Assembly: GCA_002376235.1 (NCBI GenBank)
Contig: DFNX01000003.1
Coordinates: 1 to 64,000 of the forward strand
Source: Neorhizobium sp. UBA3556
Lineage (GTDB): Bacteria > Pseudomonadota > Alphaproteobacteria > Rhizobiales > Rhizobiaceae
Length of the DNA: 64,000 bases
Direction of reading: 5' to 3'
In this document: one piece after another, positions 38,036 through 46,059 of the stretch
How positions within the stretch are numbered: position 1 is the stretch's first letter
Layout of the letters: every line of letters begins with the position of its first letter
The notes under the pieces: model-generated
Seen by the model: only the letters and a program-made list of their open reading frames with translations
Told to the model about the DNA's origin: nothing
The model's database searches: none
Translations under genes and position numbers: made by a program

Positions 38036-38326
38036 ATGTTGACCACATCACAATTGCGCGCAGCCCGGGCCATGATCGGGATTTCCATAGAAGAGCTATC
38101 AGCGGCGACAGGCGTTGCAGGTGAGACTATTCGTGTGGCGGAAGCTTCCAGCGGTAATGTCGAGCCCGAATTCTCCGGCAAGCTGAAACGCGCACTGGAA
38201 TCGCGTGGCGTCATCTTTGTTGCCGCCGGGCAGCAGGACGCATCCGGCCCCGGCGTGAGACTGCATCAACAGCCCGCTGATGAAGGCATCAGGCCTCAGA
38301 ATCTGAATGCTACAAATGACGACTAA
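38036..38326 (+). CDS. Small XRE-type helix-turn-helix protein
   Basis: 96 residues. The HTH is LRAARAMIGISIEELSAATGVAGETIRVAEAS (7-38), followed by FSGKLKRALESRGVIFVAAGQQDASGPGVRL, the usual ending of a small rhizobial Cro/CI-like group. It lies 30 bases after the polymerase gene in the same direction and may be co-transcribed. A regulatory role in the polysaccharide locus is possible but untested. Confidence 0.75.
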   Translation: MLTTSQLRAARAMIGISIEELSAATGVAGETIRVAEASSGNVEPEFSGKLKRALESRGVIFVAAGQQDASGPGVRLHQQPADEGIRPQNLNATNDD

Positions 38327-38342
38327 GTTTTATATATTCTCT

Positions 38343-38367
38343 GGAACCATTTGACTTCCAACGCGTT
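38343..38367 (+). promoter_or_regulatory. EcfG-type (general stress) promoter
   Basis: GGAAC (38343-38347), 16 bases, CGTT (38364-38367): a perfect match to the alphaproteobacterial general-stress sigma factor EcfG/RpoE4 consensus, 30 bases before the start of the small gene at 38398. Confidence 0.65.
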
Positions 38368-38397
38368 TCTCCGCCGAATTCACTCTCGGGGAAACAT

Positions 38398-38547
38398 ATG
38401 GCTCGCAGCAATAACCTCTATCTCATCATCGGTGCGCTTATCGTCGTGGTCGCAGGCCTCAGCTTCTACGTTTATCGTGAAGAAACGAAGCCGGAAGGTG
38501 TTTCGATCAGCATCGGCGAGAACGGCGTGAAAGTTCAAGAAGACTAA
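38398..38547 (+). CDS. 49-residue single-pass membrane protein
   Basis: ATG at 38398 after CGGGGAA. It has one hydrophobic helix (LYLIIGALIVVVAGLSFYVY, residues 7-26) and a charged tail (REETKPEGVSISIGENGVKVQED). N-terminus probably cytoplasmic, tail periplasmic. It is too short to be called by many pipelines. The EcfG promoter immediately upstream and the regular membrane-protein composition support it. Function is unknown. Confidence 0.75.
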   Translation: MARSNNLYLIIGALIVVVAGLSFYVYREETKPEGVSISIGENGVKVQED

Positions 38548-38639
38548 ACGTAAAATTGCGCATATAAACTTAACTACATAAGCGCATCCTTTATTTCAGA
38601 TTGTCTTAAGCAAGTCTCTGGACACGAAGAGGGGTTCAC

Positions 38640-38828
38640 ATGACATCGCATCTGAACAGTGCCGACATCGAGGAAAAGGGCCTGAAGACGGTTTGGAGCG
38701 TCGCGGATTTTGCGCGGCGCTATCGCCTGAACAACGAGGAGGAAACGAGGCTTCTCAAGCTTCTTGGCCCATTCGCCACTCAGCAGGAACTGTTGATGAA
38801 CGCCAGCCGGGCACCGCGTTTCCGCTAG
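38640..38828 (+). CDS. Small conserved-looking hypothetical protein
   Basis: 62 residues, soluble and helical (VWSVADFARRYRLNNEEETRLLKLLGPFATQQELLMNA). GAGGGG lies eight bases before the ATG. I recognise the pattern from rhizobial genomes but not a function. It resembles a short DNA-binding or adaptor helix bundle. No stress promoter is seen in its own 92-base upstream gap; it may be read from the promoter of the 49-residue gene. Confidence 0.65.
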   Translation: MTSHLNSADIEEKGLKTVWSVADFARRYRLNNEEETRLLKLLGPFATQQELLMNASRAPRFR

Positions 38829-38924
38829 ATTATATGAAAGGACAGCTGAGACGTTTTCATAAAAAAACCTCTCACGCGCTTCCTAAGCCATCACCTATAC
38901 TTTCTCTGAAGCAAGACCAGCCGG

Positions 38925-38949
38925 GGAACCTTAAGTCCATTTACCGGTT
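38925..38949 (+). promoter_or_regulatory. EcfG-type promoter of the secreted Arg/Asp-rich protein gene
   Basis: GGAAC (38925-38929), 17 bases, GTT (38947-38949), preceded by G instead of the consensus C. It lies 60 bases upstream of the ATG at 39010. Confidence 0.5.
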
Positions 38950-38953
38950 ATTT

Positions 38954-38975
38954 CTCCGTTAGCTTATCAACGGAG
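38954..38975 (+). repeat. Leader hairpin before the Arg/Asp-rich protein gene
   Basis: CTCCGTT-AGCTTATC-AACGGAG, a perfect 7-bp stem just downstream of the predicted transcription start and 34 bases before the ATG. No T run, so not a terminator; perhaps an RNA-stability element. Confidence 0.4.
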
Positions 38976-39009
38976 CGCGATATTCAAGCATTCGCGCGGA
39001 GGAGAATAG

Positions 39010-39354
39010 ATGTTCAAGATGGCTTCGAAAATCGGGCTTGCGGCAGCCCTTTCCATCACTGCATGCTCGGTCTTTGCTGTACCGGTCGTGGCGCAAGACG
39101 TGGAACTGCGGATCGGTCCGGATGGTGTACGACCCGTGATCCGGGATCGCGATCGCGATCGCGACAGGGATCGCTATGGTGATCGGGATCGCGGCTGCAG
39201 CCCCGGCGAAGCCCGCGCTGCTGCGCGCGACGAAGGTCTGCGCCGGCCTGAAGTCGTTCGTGCAACATCTCGCAGCGTGACCGTCGAGGGAATGACACGC
39301 AATGGTCCGGATCGGATCACTTTCGCGAACCGCCGCGGTTGTCCGATCATCTGA
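39010..39354 (+). CDS. Secreted Arg/Asp-repeat hypothetical protein
   Basis: 114 residues. A signal peptide (MFKMASKIGLAAALSITACSVFAVPVVAQ) ends near residue 29. The mature part has RDRDRDRDRDRYGDRDR (about 45-61), an alternating charged tract, then CSPGEARAAARDEGLRRPEVVRAT and FANRRGCPII with two cysteines. Many rhizobial periplasmic proteins pair such tracts with a PepSY-like or antifreeze-like C-terminal unit; I do not recognise a function. GGAGGAG precedes the ATG, an EcfG-like promoter lies upstream and a terminator follows. Confidence 0.75.
   Translation: MFKMASKIGLAAALSITACSVFAVPVVAQDVELRIGPDGVRPVIRDRDRDRDRDRYGDRDRGCSPGEARAAARDEGLRRPEVVRATSRSVTVEGMTRNGPDRITFANRRGCPII
39139..39195 (+). 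repeat. GATCGC microrepeat inside the Arg/Asp-rich gene
   Basis: Repeats of GATCGC/GACAGG/GATCGG units encode the alternating Arg-Asp tract. The unit is nearly self-complementary, so the tract can slip and change length in-frame in steps of six bases. Confidence 0.7.
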
Positions 39355-39381
39355 TTGCCGAATGTCAGCAAGGCAAATACG

Positions 39382-39419
39382 GTCCTGTCGAGCCTAAAGA
39401 GCCCGGCAGGACTTTTTTC
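39382..39419 (+). terminator. Terminator after the Arg/Asp-rich gene
   Basis: GTCCTGTCG and CCGGCAGGAC arms are followed by TTTTTT, 28 bases after the stop. Confidence 0.75.
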
Positions 39420-39511
39420 TTTGGATGACGTGCAGCCGGCATCATGACGGGGATTTTTCGCTTGCGCCGGGAATGGCATGCCAGTATGGAAGTCTTGCTC
39501 TCGAAGCAGGT

Positions 39512-39588
<77 letters not shown>

Positions 39589-39635
39589 TTTATCCCCCAA
39601 AAATCCAGAACCTCGAATAACTTGACGAGTCGAAG

Positions 39636-40040
39636 ATGCGCGAGATCAGATCGAAAATGCCGATCGCGCTGCCAATGCTTCTCTGCTCGGTTGTTCTATC
39701 TCTCCCCTTTTCGCCGGAAACGCTCGCCGCCGATGCCGAACGCGGCCGGCGACTGTTCAAAGTCTGCGCTCCTTGTCATTCAATCGACAGCGATACGAAC
39801 AAGACCGGTCCGCATCTGAAAGGTTTGTTCGCAAGGCCTGCGGGCAGCGTTACCGATTTTCGGTATTCCAAGGCGATGTCTGAGGCTGGCGCGGCGGGCT
39901 TGATCTGGGATGAGGCGGCGCTGGCCGAATTCCTTTCCAGCCCCAAGACCAAAGTGCCAAATACCAGCATGCGCTTCTGGGGAATGTGGTTCCAGTCAGA
40001 GATCGACGATCTGATCGCCTACCTCAAGGCCAATCCTTAA
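39636..40040 (+). CDS. Class I c-type cytochrome
   Basis: 134 residues. A signal peptide (MPIALPMLLCSVVLSLPFSPETLAA region) is followed by the heme site CAPCH (Cys44, Cys47, His48) and a likely axial Met in VPNTSMRFWG. GPHLKGLFARPAGSVTDFRYSKAM is the mitochondrial/c2-type pattern. It is a soluble periplasmic electron carrier, with one heme. The extra Trp/Phe-rich end (FWGMWFQSEIDDLIAYLKA) fits the C-terminal helix. Its partner is not nearby. Confidence 0.93.
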   Translation: MREIRSKMPIALPMLLCSVVLSLPFSPETLAADAERGRRLFKVCAPCHSIDSDTNKTGPHLKGLFARPAGSVTDFRYSKAMSEAGAAGLIWDEAALAEFLSSPKTKVPNTSMRFWGMWFQSEIDDLIAYLKANP

Positions 40041-40059
40041 GCCTCTTCACTACCCCCAC

Positions 40060-40088
40060 AAAAAAGCCGCCCCGGAGCCCGGAGCGGC
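40060..40088 (-). terminator. Terminator of the BA14K gene
   Basis: On the minus strand GCCGCTCCGGGCTCCGGGGCGGC is followed by TTTTTT, 28 bases after the stop of the BA14K gene. Confidence 0.85.
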
Positions 40089-40115
40089 ATGAATAAACGT
40101 GGCAAGCGTTCAGCC

Positions 40116-40604
40116 TTACCGGTAAGGCGAATAGCACTGCTGGCGCGGGCCGTTATAGGGCTGGAAGGTATTGTCGTAGGCCCGATACGAACGGTAGCGC
40201 GAATAGCACCAATTCACGTGGCTGTTGCCGCCGCCGACATATCGACGCTCCTGCGGCGGTGCATAACGAGGTGCAGCCAGCGCCCCGCCGATCAGTGCGC
40301 CTGCGGCCAGGCCACCGATAATCGCACCGGCATTCGAGTTGCGGTGATGGCGGTGATGACGCCAGCGACGATCGCTGTAGTAACGGCGATCATCGCGCCA
40401 GCGACGGTCATCACGCCACCGGCGATCGGAATAACGCGGGCCATAACGGCGCCAGTCATGGCGACCTTCGCGCCACTGAACCTTCTCCACCGCTTGCGAG
40501 GTTTGCACGGTAGGTACGCCGACTGTCGGAAATGCATTTGCGGGCGCTACACCTGTCAAGGCCGTGACTGCGGACACCAGAATGATTGCAAGTTTCTTCT
40601 TCAT
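40116..40604 (-). CDS. BA14K family protein
   Basis: 162 residues starting MKKKLAIILVSAVTALTGVAPANA at the ATG at 40604, which has AAGGAG at ideal spacing; a longer frame upstream is not credible. After the signal peptide comes an Arg/Asp/Trp-rich region (RRWRDDRRWRDDRRYYSDRRW), a glycine-rich helix (GAIIGGLAAGALIGGALAA, near 93-111) and the BA14K signature WCYSRYRSYRAYDNTFQPYNG with a final Cys. BA14K is a Brucella immunoreactive, lectin-like envelope protein; the role in rhizobia is unclear. Confidence 0.9.
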   Translation of the reverse strand: MKKKLAIILVSAVTALTGVAPANAFPTVGVPTVQTSQAVEKVQWREGRHDWRRYGPRYSDRRWRDDRRWRDDRRYYSDRRWRHHRHHRNSNAGAIIGGLAAGALIGGALAAPRYAPPQERRYVGGGNSHVNWCYSRYRSYRAYDNTFQPYNGPRQQCYSPYR

Positions 40605-40719
40605 TTCATTCTCCTTGGAATGTTTCCCTGAGTGAAATGATGTAACTTGCGCTGTGAACCAGAGGTGAATGGTCAAATCCAGGTGATCACAGTTAATTGT
40701 AGCGCCTGCCGTCAGCCGG

Positions 40720-41256
40720 TCAGCGGACCTGATCGAGCAAGCGCTTGCATTCCAGAAGATCAAACAGGGCTTCCTGCAGCAGGGCGCGATCTTCCTTGCC
40801 GACACTCGACTTTCCAATCGACACTTCCAGAGTGTCATCATCGCTGGACGAGCCGAAACCGAAGAAGCGGCCGCTCGGCTTTACTTTCGGGCGACCGAGA
40901 ACTTGATCCTCTTCGGAACCACCGACTTTCGGCTCAGCATGTTTTTCACCGCTGGAAGCGATGATCGCATCCATGGTGGCAACATCACCCGATGCGATGG
41001 CAGAAACGAACTTGTTGCCGTTCGTCTTCAGGAGCTTCTGAACCCCCTTGATCGTATAGCCATGATCGTAAAGCAGATGACGGATGCCCTTGAGCAGTTC
41101 AACGTCTTCAGGCCGATAATAACGACGGCCACCGCCACGCTTCATCGGCTTGATCTGGGTGAATCGGGTTTCCCAGAAGCGCAAAACGTGCTGCGGCAGA
41201 TCCAGATCATCTGCCACCTCGCTAATCGTGCGGAACGCATCCGGACTTTTTTCCAC
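40720..41256 (-). CDS. MerR family transcriptional regulator
   Basis: About 178 residues. The N-terminal MerR winged helix reads FRTISEVADDLDLPQHVLRFWETRF, then KRGGGRRYYRPEDVELLKGIRHLLYDHGYTIKGVQKLL. The C-terminal half is low-complexity and has no metal cysteines, so it does not sense metals in the classical way. I prefer the GTG at 41256, since GGAGG lies seven bases before it. The gene sits downstream of ihfA as in other Rhizobiaceae; targets are unknown. Confidence 0.9.
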   Translation of the reverse strand: MEKSPDAFRTISEVADDLDLPQHVLRFWETRFTQIKPMKRGGGRRYYRPEDVELLKGIRHLLYDHGYTIKGVQKLLKTNGNKFVSAIASGDVATMDAIIASSGEKHAEPKVGGSEEDQVLGRPKVKPSGRFFGFGSSSDDDTLEVSIGKSSVGKEDRALLQEALFDLLECKRLLDQVR

Positions 41257-41485
41257 GCTCAAACCTCCAAGCAGCAGCCGCCAAGCCGACCCACCGCGCA
41301 GAGCCGCGTACCGGATCCGGCGCGAAAACAGCCCTGCGAAAACTCATAGTCCACGCCAGCATCTTCCGAACAGCGATTCAGGCCTTCGGAGCGATGCATT
41401 AAGACTACGCCGCATTTCCCACTTATCTCAATGGGTTGAAGTGGCGGATTCAAGCATGTTCACAGGAATGAGGTAAAATGCGGGA

Positions 41486-41824
41486 TCACGCGACTGGAGC
41501 CGCAGACTTCTGCTTGGCCTTGCGGCTGGTATGAGACTTCAAGATTCGCTGCTTCAGAACGTTGGAAGCCTTGAAGGTCATCACCCGGCGCGGAGAAATC
41601 GGCACTTCCTCCCCGGTTTTCGGGTTGCGGCCGATGCGTTCGTTTTTCGAACGAACCTGAAAGGTCGCGAAAGAGGAAAGCTTGACGACCTCGCCGCGAA
41701 TGATCGCGTTGCAAATCTCGTCGATCACCGTCTCTACCAGCTCCGCCGACTCAGTCCGGGAGAGCCCAACCTTGCGAAATACCGATTCCGCCAAGTCTGC
41801 ACGCGTCACTGTCTTTCCGGCCAT
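41486..41824 (-). CDS. ihfA: Integration host factor subunit alpha
   Basis: 112 residues. DNA-bending HU-family subunit that pairs with IhfB. It opens MAGKTVTRADLAESVFRKVGLSRTES and contains the IHF-type arm NERIGRNPKTGEEVPISPRRVMTFKAS (about 61-87). The tail (KAKQKSAAPVA) is longer than in E. coli, as usual in alphaproteobacteria. It sits between fabH and merR, the conserved order in this family. Confidence 0.96.
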   Translation of the reverse strand: MAGKTVTRADLAESVFRKVGLSRTESAELVETVIDEICNAIIRGEVVKLSSFATFQVRSKNERIGRNPKTGEEVPISPRRVMTFKASNVLKQRILKSHTSRKAKQKSAAPVA

Positions 41825-41942
41825 GATCCCCGCCCAGTTTGCAAATTGATCTCGTCAAAGCCACCCAAGACTATTTTGCTTGGCGACGGGGGTCAAGCAC
41901 CTGTCGCCAATCAGTTATTTGTTCCAGGTGGGCGTGACATTC

Positions 41943-42914
41943 CTACCAGCGAACCAGCACGGAGCCCCAGGTGAAGCCGCCGCCCATCGCTTCGAGCATC
42001 ACGAGATCGCCCTTCTTGATCCGGCCATCGGCAAGAGCGACGGAAAGCGCCAAGGGGATGGAGGCCGCAGAGGTATTTCCGTGCAGGTCCACGGTCACCA
42101 CGACTTTTTCCGGCGGGATGCCGAGCTTCTTGGCAGATGCATCGATGATGCGGCGGTTGGCCTGGTGCGGGACCAGCCAGTCGATATCTTCGGCTGTCGT
42201 GCCGGTTGCTTCGAATGCCCCTTCGATCACGTCGGTGATCATCGCAACTGCATGCTTGAAGACCTCCCGGCCTTCCATGCGCAGATGGCCAACGGTCCCG
42301 GTCGAGGACGGTCCGCCATCGACATAGAGCTTTTCCTTGTGGGAGCCGTCGGAGCGCAGCTTGGATGTGAGAATGCCGCGATCACTCGTGGTCCCCTCGC
42401 CTTCCTCAGCCTCCAGAATGAGGGCGCCTGCACCGTCACCGAAAAGCACGCAGGTGGTGCGATCCTTCCAATCGAGAATTCGCGAGAAGGTTTCCGCGCC
42501 GATGACAAGGGCACGGCGCGCCATTCCACCACGGATATGCAGATCGGCTGTGGCCATCGCGTAAACGAAACCGGTGCAGACCGCCTGCATGTCGAAGGCG
42601 TAACCGTGTTCCATGCCGAGACGGCGCTGGATATCGACTGCGGTTGCCGGAAAGGTGTTGTCCGGTGTCGAGGTGGCGACGAGGATGAGATCGATATCGG
42701 CAGGCGTCAGGCCGGCATTGTCGAGTGCCGCGCGTGCCGCCTGTTCGCCCAGCGAAGCAGTCGTCTCGCCTTCGCCGGCGATGTAACGCTGCGTGATGCC
42801 GGTGCGCTGTACGATCCATTCGTCGGTCGTGTCGACTATGCTTTCCAAATCACGGTTGGTCATTACCCGTTTCGGGAGCGCTGCTCCATAACCGCGAACT
42901 ACTGATCGGATCAT
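41943..42914 (-). CDS. fabH: 3-oxoacyl-ACP synthase III (KASIII)
   Basis: 323 residues starting MIRSVVRGYGAAL at the ATG at 42914; a TTG two codons upstream is also possible. It condenses acetyl-CoA with malonyl-ACP to begin fatty acid synthesis. The triad is Cys113 (MQAVCTGFVYAM), His in VPHQANRRII and Asn in HGNTSAASIP. It lies 19 bases after plsX, so both are in one operon with DUF177 upstream, linking fatty acid initiation to phospholipid synthesis. Confidence 0.97.
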   Translation of the reverse strand: MIRSVVRGYGAALPKRVMTNRDLESIVDTTDEWIVQRTGITQRYIAGEGETTASLGEQAARAALDNAGLTPADIDLILVATSTPDNTFPATAVDIQRRLGMEHGYAFDMQAVCTGFVYAMATADLHIRGGMARRALVIGAETFSRILDWKDRTTCVLFGDGAGALILEAEEGEGTTSDRGILTSKLRSDGSHKEKLYVDGGPSSTGTVGHLRMEGREVFKHAVAMITDVIEGAFEATGTTAEDIDWLVPHQANRRIIDASAKKLGIPPEKVVVTVDLHGNTSAASIPLALSVALADGRIKKGDLVMLEAMGGGFTWGSVLVRW

Positions 42915-42933
42915 TCTCAATCACATCCTGTCG

Positions 42934-43980
42934 TCATGCAGCTTCAGGACCAGCCGGCGGCTGATGCTTGGCATGGTAAAGTGTCAAATCCTGCGCGATC
43001 TTCGCGTTCAGGTCGTTACGTGCCATGTCATAGGCGACATCGATTGCGGCGGCGAAACCTTCGGCACTGGTTCCGCCATGGCTCTTGATGACGATGCCGT
43101 TCAGGCCGAGGAATACGCCGCCATTGACCTTGTTCGGGTCCATTTTTTCACGAAGGCGATCGAAGGCCGGCTTGGCCAACAGATAACCTATCTTAGCCAG
43201 AAAAGTACGCGACATCGATTCACGCAGCAGTGTGGCGATCTGACGAGCCGTGCCTTCAGCCGTCTTCAGCGCGATATTGCCGGTGAAGCCTTCTGTCACG
43301 ACGACATCGACCGTGCCCTTGCCGATATCGTTGCCTTCGACAAAGCCCTGATAGGCGATTGTCGGGAGGTTTGCTTCGCGCAGCAGTCGACCGGCTTCCT
43401 TGACCTCTTCCTGGCCCTTGACCTCTTCAACGCCTACGTTGAGAAGGCCAACGGTCGGGCGGTCGATCTCGAACAGCGCGCGCGCCATGGCGCCGCCCAT
43501 CAGAGCGAAATCGAGAAGCTGCTGGCTGTCGGCACCAATCGTTGCGCCGATATCGAGAACGATGCTCTCACCCTTGAGCGTCGGCCAGATGCCGGCGATT
43601 GCCGGGCGCTCGATACTGGCCATAGTGCGCAAACAGAATTTCGCCATGGCCATGAGAGCACCGGTATTGCCAGCAGAAACGCAGACATCGGCCTCACCGA
43701 GCTTCACAGCCTCGATGGAGCGCCACATGGATGAAACATAGCGACCGCGCCGCAGGGCAGCGCTCGGCTTTTCGTCCATGGTCACGGCGACTTCGCACTC
43801 GTGGAAAGTCGAGCGGTCGCGCAGCTTCGGGTACTTGGCGAGCCATGGCTCGCATTCGGCCTTCAATCCATAGATGATGAAGGTCGCTTCGGGGTGCCGT
43901 TCGAGAGCCTTTGCAGTACCGGGTATGACAACCTCGGGACCGAAATCACCTCCCATGGCATCCACAGAAATTCTGATCAC
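42934..43980 (-). CDS. plsX: Phosphate acyltransferase PlsX
   Basis: 348 residues. It turns acyl-ACP into acyl-phosphate, the donor for PlsY in glycerophospholipid synthesis. Opening motif ISVDAMGGDFGPEVVIPG, then VSAGNTGALMA (about 103-113), IGATIGADSQQLLDFALMG and EGFTGNIALKTAEGTA near 233. It is a peripheral membrane enzyme. The plsX-fabH pair is conserved across bacteria. Confidence 0.97.
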   Translation of the reverse strand: MIRISVDAMGGDFGPEVVIPGTAKALERHPEATFIIYGLKAECEPWLAKYPKLRDRSTFHECEVAVTMDEKPSAALRRGRYVSSMWRSIEAVKLGEADVCVSAGNTGALMAMAKFCLRTMASIERPAIAGIWPTLKGESIVLDIGATIGADSQQLLDFALMGGAMARALFEIDRPTVGLLNVGVEEVKGQEEVKEAGRLLREANLPTIAYQGFVEGNDIGKGTVDVVVTEGFTGNIALKTAEGTARQIATLLRESMSRTFLAKIGYLLAKPAFDRLREKMDPNKVNGGVFLGLNGIVIKSHGGTSAEGFAAAIDVAYDMARNDLNAKIAQDLTLYHAKHQPPAGPEAA

Positions 43981-44126
43981 GCGTATCTGATCCTTATCTT
44001 CGACCGAGCAGACCGGCCATTAAAACCCGTCCAGCGGTCGTCGCCAGCATTCCGGCCATGCTCATGCTTGGCCCTGCCGGCGAAATCGTGGCCAAAATAT
44101 AGTTTTCGCCGCCGCTTACAACAGGC

Positions 44127-44693
44127 CTAGTCTTTTTTCCAGTCCTTGAGCGCCGCGAATGGGTTTGGCCGGTCGCTCTTGGCATCGGCAGTGCTCTCGA
44201 TATGGTCGGAAAACTCCACCCCCTGTTTGCGGGGATATGGATCGATCGCGAGTGCTGCAAACTCGGTGACCGCCTCGCCGATATCGATCGTGTCCCCGGC
44301 AAACTCCTCGGGAAGATCCGGGCCGTCAGGATCAAGCACCATCTCGGCTGCATCCTTGGCGACGACGCGGGCAAGCTTTGAGCCCTCGGGCACGAAAATC
44401 TGCTCGAACTCTTCGTCGACACGCGATTCGACCGGCTCAAGCGTGACGATGCAAGCCTGTACGATCTCGGCCTCGACCCGGCCCTTGATGCGGACACCGT
44501 CCTTTTTCCAGCGCGACAGATAGACTTCAGCCTTGAGCGACTTCACCTCGAGAACCTGCCACATATCGGCAAGCTCCTTGCGCTCCCGCTCGTCGGCGGA
44601 AACCTTCACCGTCACGGCATTGGCGGAGATGTTTCCGACCTTGACGGAATAGGAAAATGGCGGTTTGCCGCCCGTGTTGTTATCGTTTTTCAT
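44127..44693 (-). CDS. DUF177 (YceD) protein
   Basis: 188 residues. The DUF177 core reads VQACIVTLEPVESRVDEEFEQIFVP (about 79-103), followed by an acidic stretch ending DTIDIGEAVTEFAALAIDPYPRKQG. YceD is linked to 23S rRNA/ribosome biogenesis and normally sits before rpmF and plsX; here rpmF is absent between it and plsX, as usual in alphaproteobacteria. It follows the ubiquinol-cytochrome c chaperone gene by 18 bases. Confidence 0.9.
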   Translation of the reverse strand: MKNDNNTGGKPPFSYSVKVGNISANAVTVKVSADERERKELADMWQVLEVKSLKAEVYLSRWKKDGVRIKGRVEAEIVQACIVTLEPVESRVDEEFEQIFVPEGSKLARVVAKDAAEMVLDPDGPDLPEEFAGDTIDIGEAVTEFAALAIDPYPRKQGVEFSDHIESTADAKSDRPNPFAALKDWKKD

Positions 44694-44711
44694 CTTTCCT
44701 CACTTTTCCCT

Positions 44712-45251
44712 TCAGCCATTCACAGGCGACGGGATGGCCGCGTTGCCGCGGGCTATATCGTCTTCCGGCGTTGCGGCGAGATGCCGCTCCGTTTCTGCCA
44801 TCCATATGGCCAGACGGCTCATATCCGGCGAAGACTGGTTTTCCGGGTATATATTGCGGGCAAGGCTTTTCGCCAACTCCTCGGCATCGCCGGCGTCCAG
44901 CGCCTTCGCATAGGTCTCGAGCCGGCCGTAAAACATGCCGGCGAGTTTCTTCATGCGTTTCGGCACGCCCTGATCGCCAATTCCGAGTTCGCGGATCGAA
45001 TGGTCAAGATCCTGGAAAAAGGCATCCACGATCTCCTGCGCCAGTTCCTGTCCGCTGGTCGAGGATTTCGCGGTACGGCGAAAAAACAGGATCATCACGA
45101 CCGACAGCATCTCGTAGCGACCCATGACAGTGTCAGGAACACCGAGATCGGTATAGAAAAACGGAATGCGTGCAGCAGAAGTCAATGCCGCGTATTGCCG
45201 CTCGACAATGACCTGATTGTGTTTTTTCTTTTTGAATAGCCCGAAGATCAT
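44712..45251 (-). CDS. Ubiquinol-cytochrome c chaperone (CBP3 family)
   Basis: 179 residues starting MIFGLFKKKKHN at the ATG at 45251. The family core is FYTDLGVPDTVMGRYEMLSVVMILFFRR (about 33-60), FFQDLDHSIRELGIGDQGVPKRMKKLAGMFYGRLETYAKAL. Members assist assembly of cytochrome b in complex III (Cbp3 in mitochondria). It is the first gene of a minus-strand operon with DUF177, plsX and fabH. It is divergent from bamE. Confidence 0.92.
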   Translation of the reverse strand: MIFGLFKKKKHNQVIVERQYAALTSAARIPFFYTDLGVPDTVMGRYEMLSVVMILFFRRTAKSSTSGQELAQEIVDAFFQDLDHSIRELGIGDQGVPKRMKKLAGMFYGRLETYAKALDAGDAEELAKSLARNIYPENQSSPDMSRLAIWMAETERHLAATPEDDIARGNAAIPSPVNG

Positions 45252-45504
45252 CGATAAGTCCCGCGAATGACCGGGCCCAATGTTGCATGGAAACGAAAGC
45301 TGGTTTACCGAAGCAGGCGCGAATTGCAATGCCGTTCGGCCGGGGCCGTAGACGGGATGCGTTCGATCCGTAAAACGTTTGGCGTTCTAAGGGTTCTCGT
45401 CCCCGGAATAGCCACAATGGTGATGAACAGCAGAAGTCCGGCCTCAAGCGCCGGTCTCGTTTACCTGGGGGATCCCGTTGAAGAAGCGGACAGTCGAGTA
45501 CGGT

Positions 45505-45990
45505 ATGAATTTTCTGAATAAAACCGCCATCAGCCTGGTACTTATCGCTTCCGTTACCACCGCTGGATGCACGTCGATGGATATCGGCGACACCATGTAT
45601 AACGGCTATGTGATCGACCAGAAATCTCTCGCTCTGATCCCGGAAGGTTCGAGCCGCGAACAGGTCCTGCTGACGATGGGCACGCCTTCAACGACGGCGA
45701 CCTTCGATTCGGAAGTTCTCTATTACATTTCCCAGCGGCGCGAGCGTGCAGCCGCCTTCATGAAGCCGAAGCTGGTCGAGCAGACGGTTTTGGCCATCTA
45801 CCTCAACAAGGACGGCGTTGTCGCGCGCAAGGCCAACTACACGCTTCAGGACGGCAAGGTGTTCGACACCATCTCGCGCACTACGCCGACCGGCGGTCGC
45901 GACCTGACCTTCCTGCAACAGATTCTTTCCGGCGGCTCCGGCCCCGGCGGTGCGGGCGCTGCTGCCATGCGCAGCCTGCTCAGCAACTAA
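45505..45990 (+). CDS. bamE: Outer membrane protein assembly factor BamE (OmlA)
   Basis: 161 residues. A lipoprotein signal (LVLIASVTTAGC) ends with lipidated Cys22. The SmpA/OmlA domain reads LALIPEGSSREQVLLTMGTPSTTATFDSEVLYYISQ (about 40-76). It is a periplasm-facing subunit of the BAM complex that inserts beta-barrels. A TTG at 45478 with GGGGATC upstream would add nine residues; either start gives a workable signal peptide. The Gly/Ala-rich tail is common in rhizobial BamE. Confidence 0.92.
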   Translation: MNFLNKTAISLVLIASVTTAGCTSMDIGDTMYNGYVIDQKSLALIPEGSSREQVLLTMGTPSTTATFDSEVLYYISQRRERAAAFMKPKLVEQTVLAIYLNKDGVVARKANYTLQDGKVFDTISRTTPTGGRDLTFLQQILSGGSGPGGAGAAAMRSLLSN

Positions 45991-46005
45991 CAAGATGCCG
46001 AATAC

Positions 46006-46039
46006 AAAGAAGCCCGCGGAGCGATCCGCGGGCTTCTTT
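46006..46039. terminator. Bidirectional terminator between bamE and hppA
   Basis: AAAGAAGCCCGCGGA-GCGA-TCCGCGGGCTTCTTT, a perfect 15-bp stem between convergent genes. Confidence 0.92.
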
Positions 46040-46059
46040 CGTTTTAAACGTAGCCTGTT

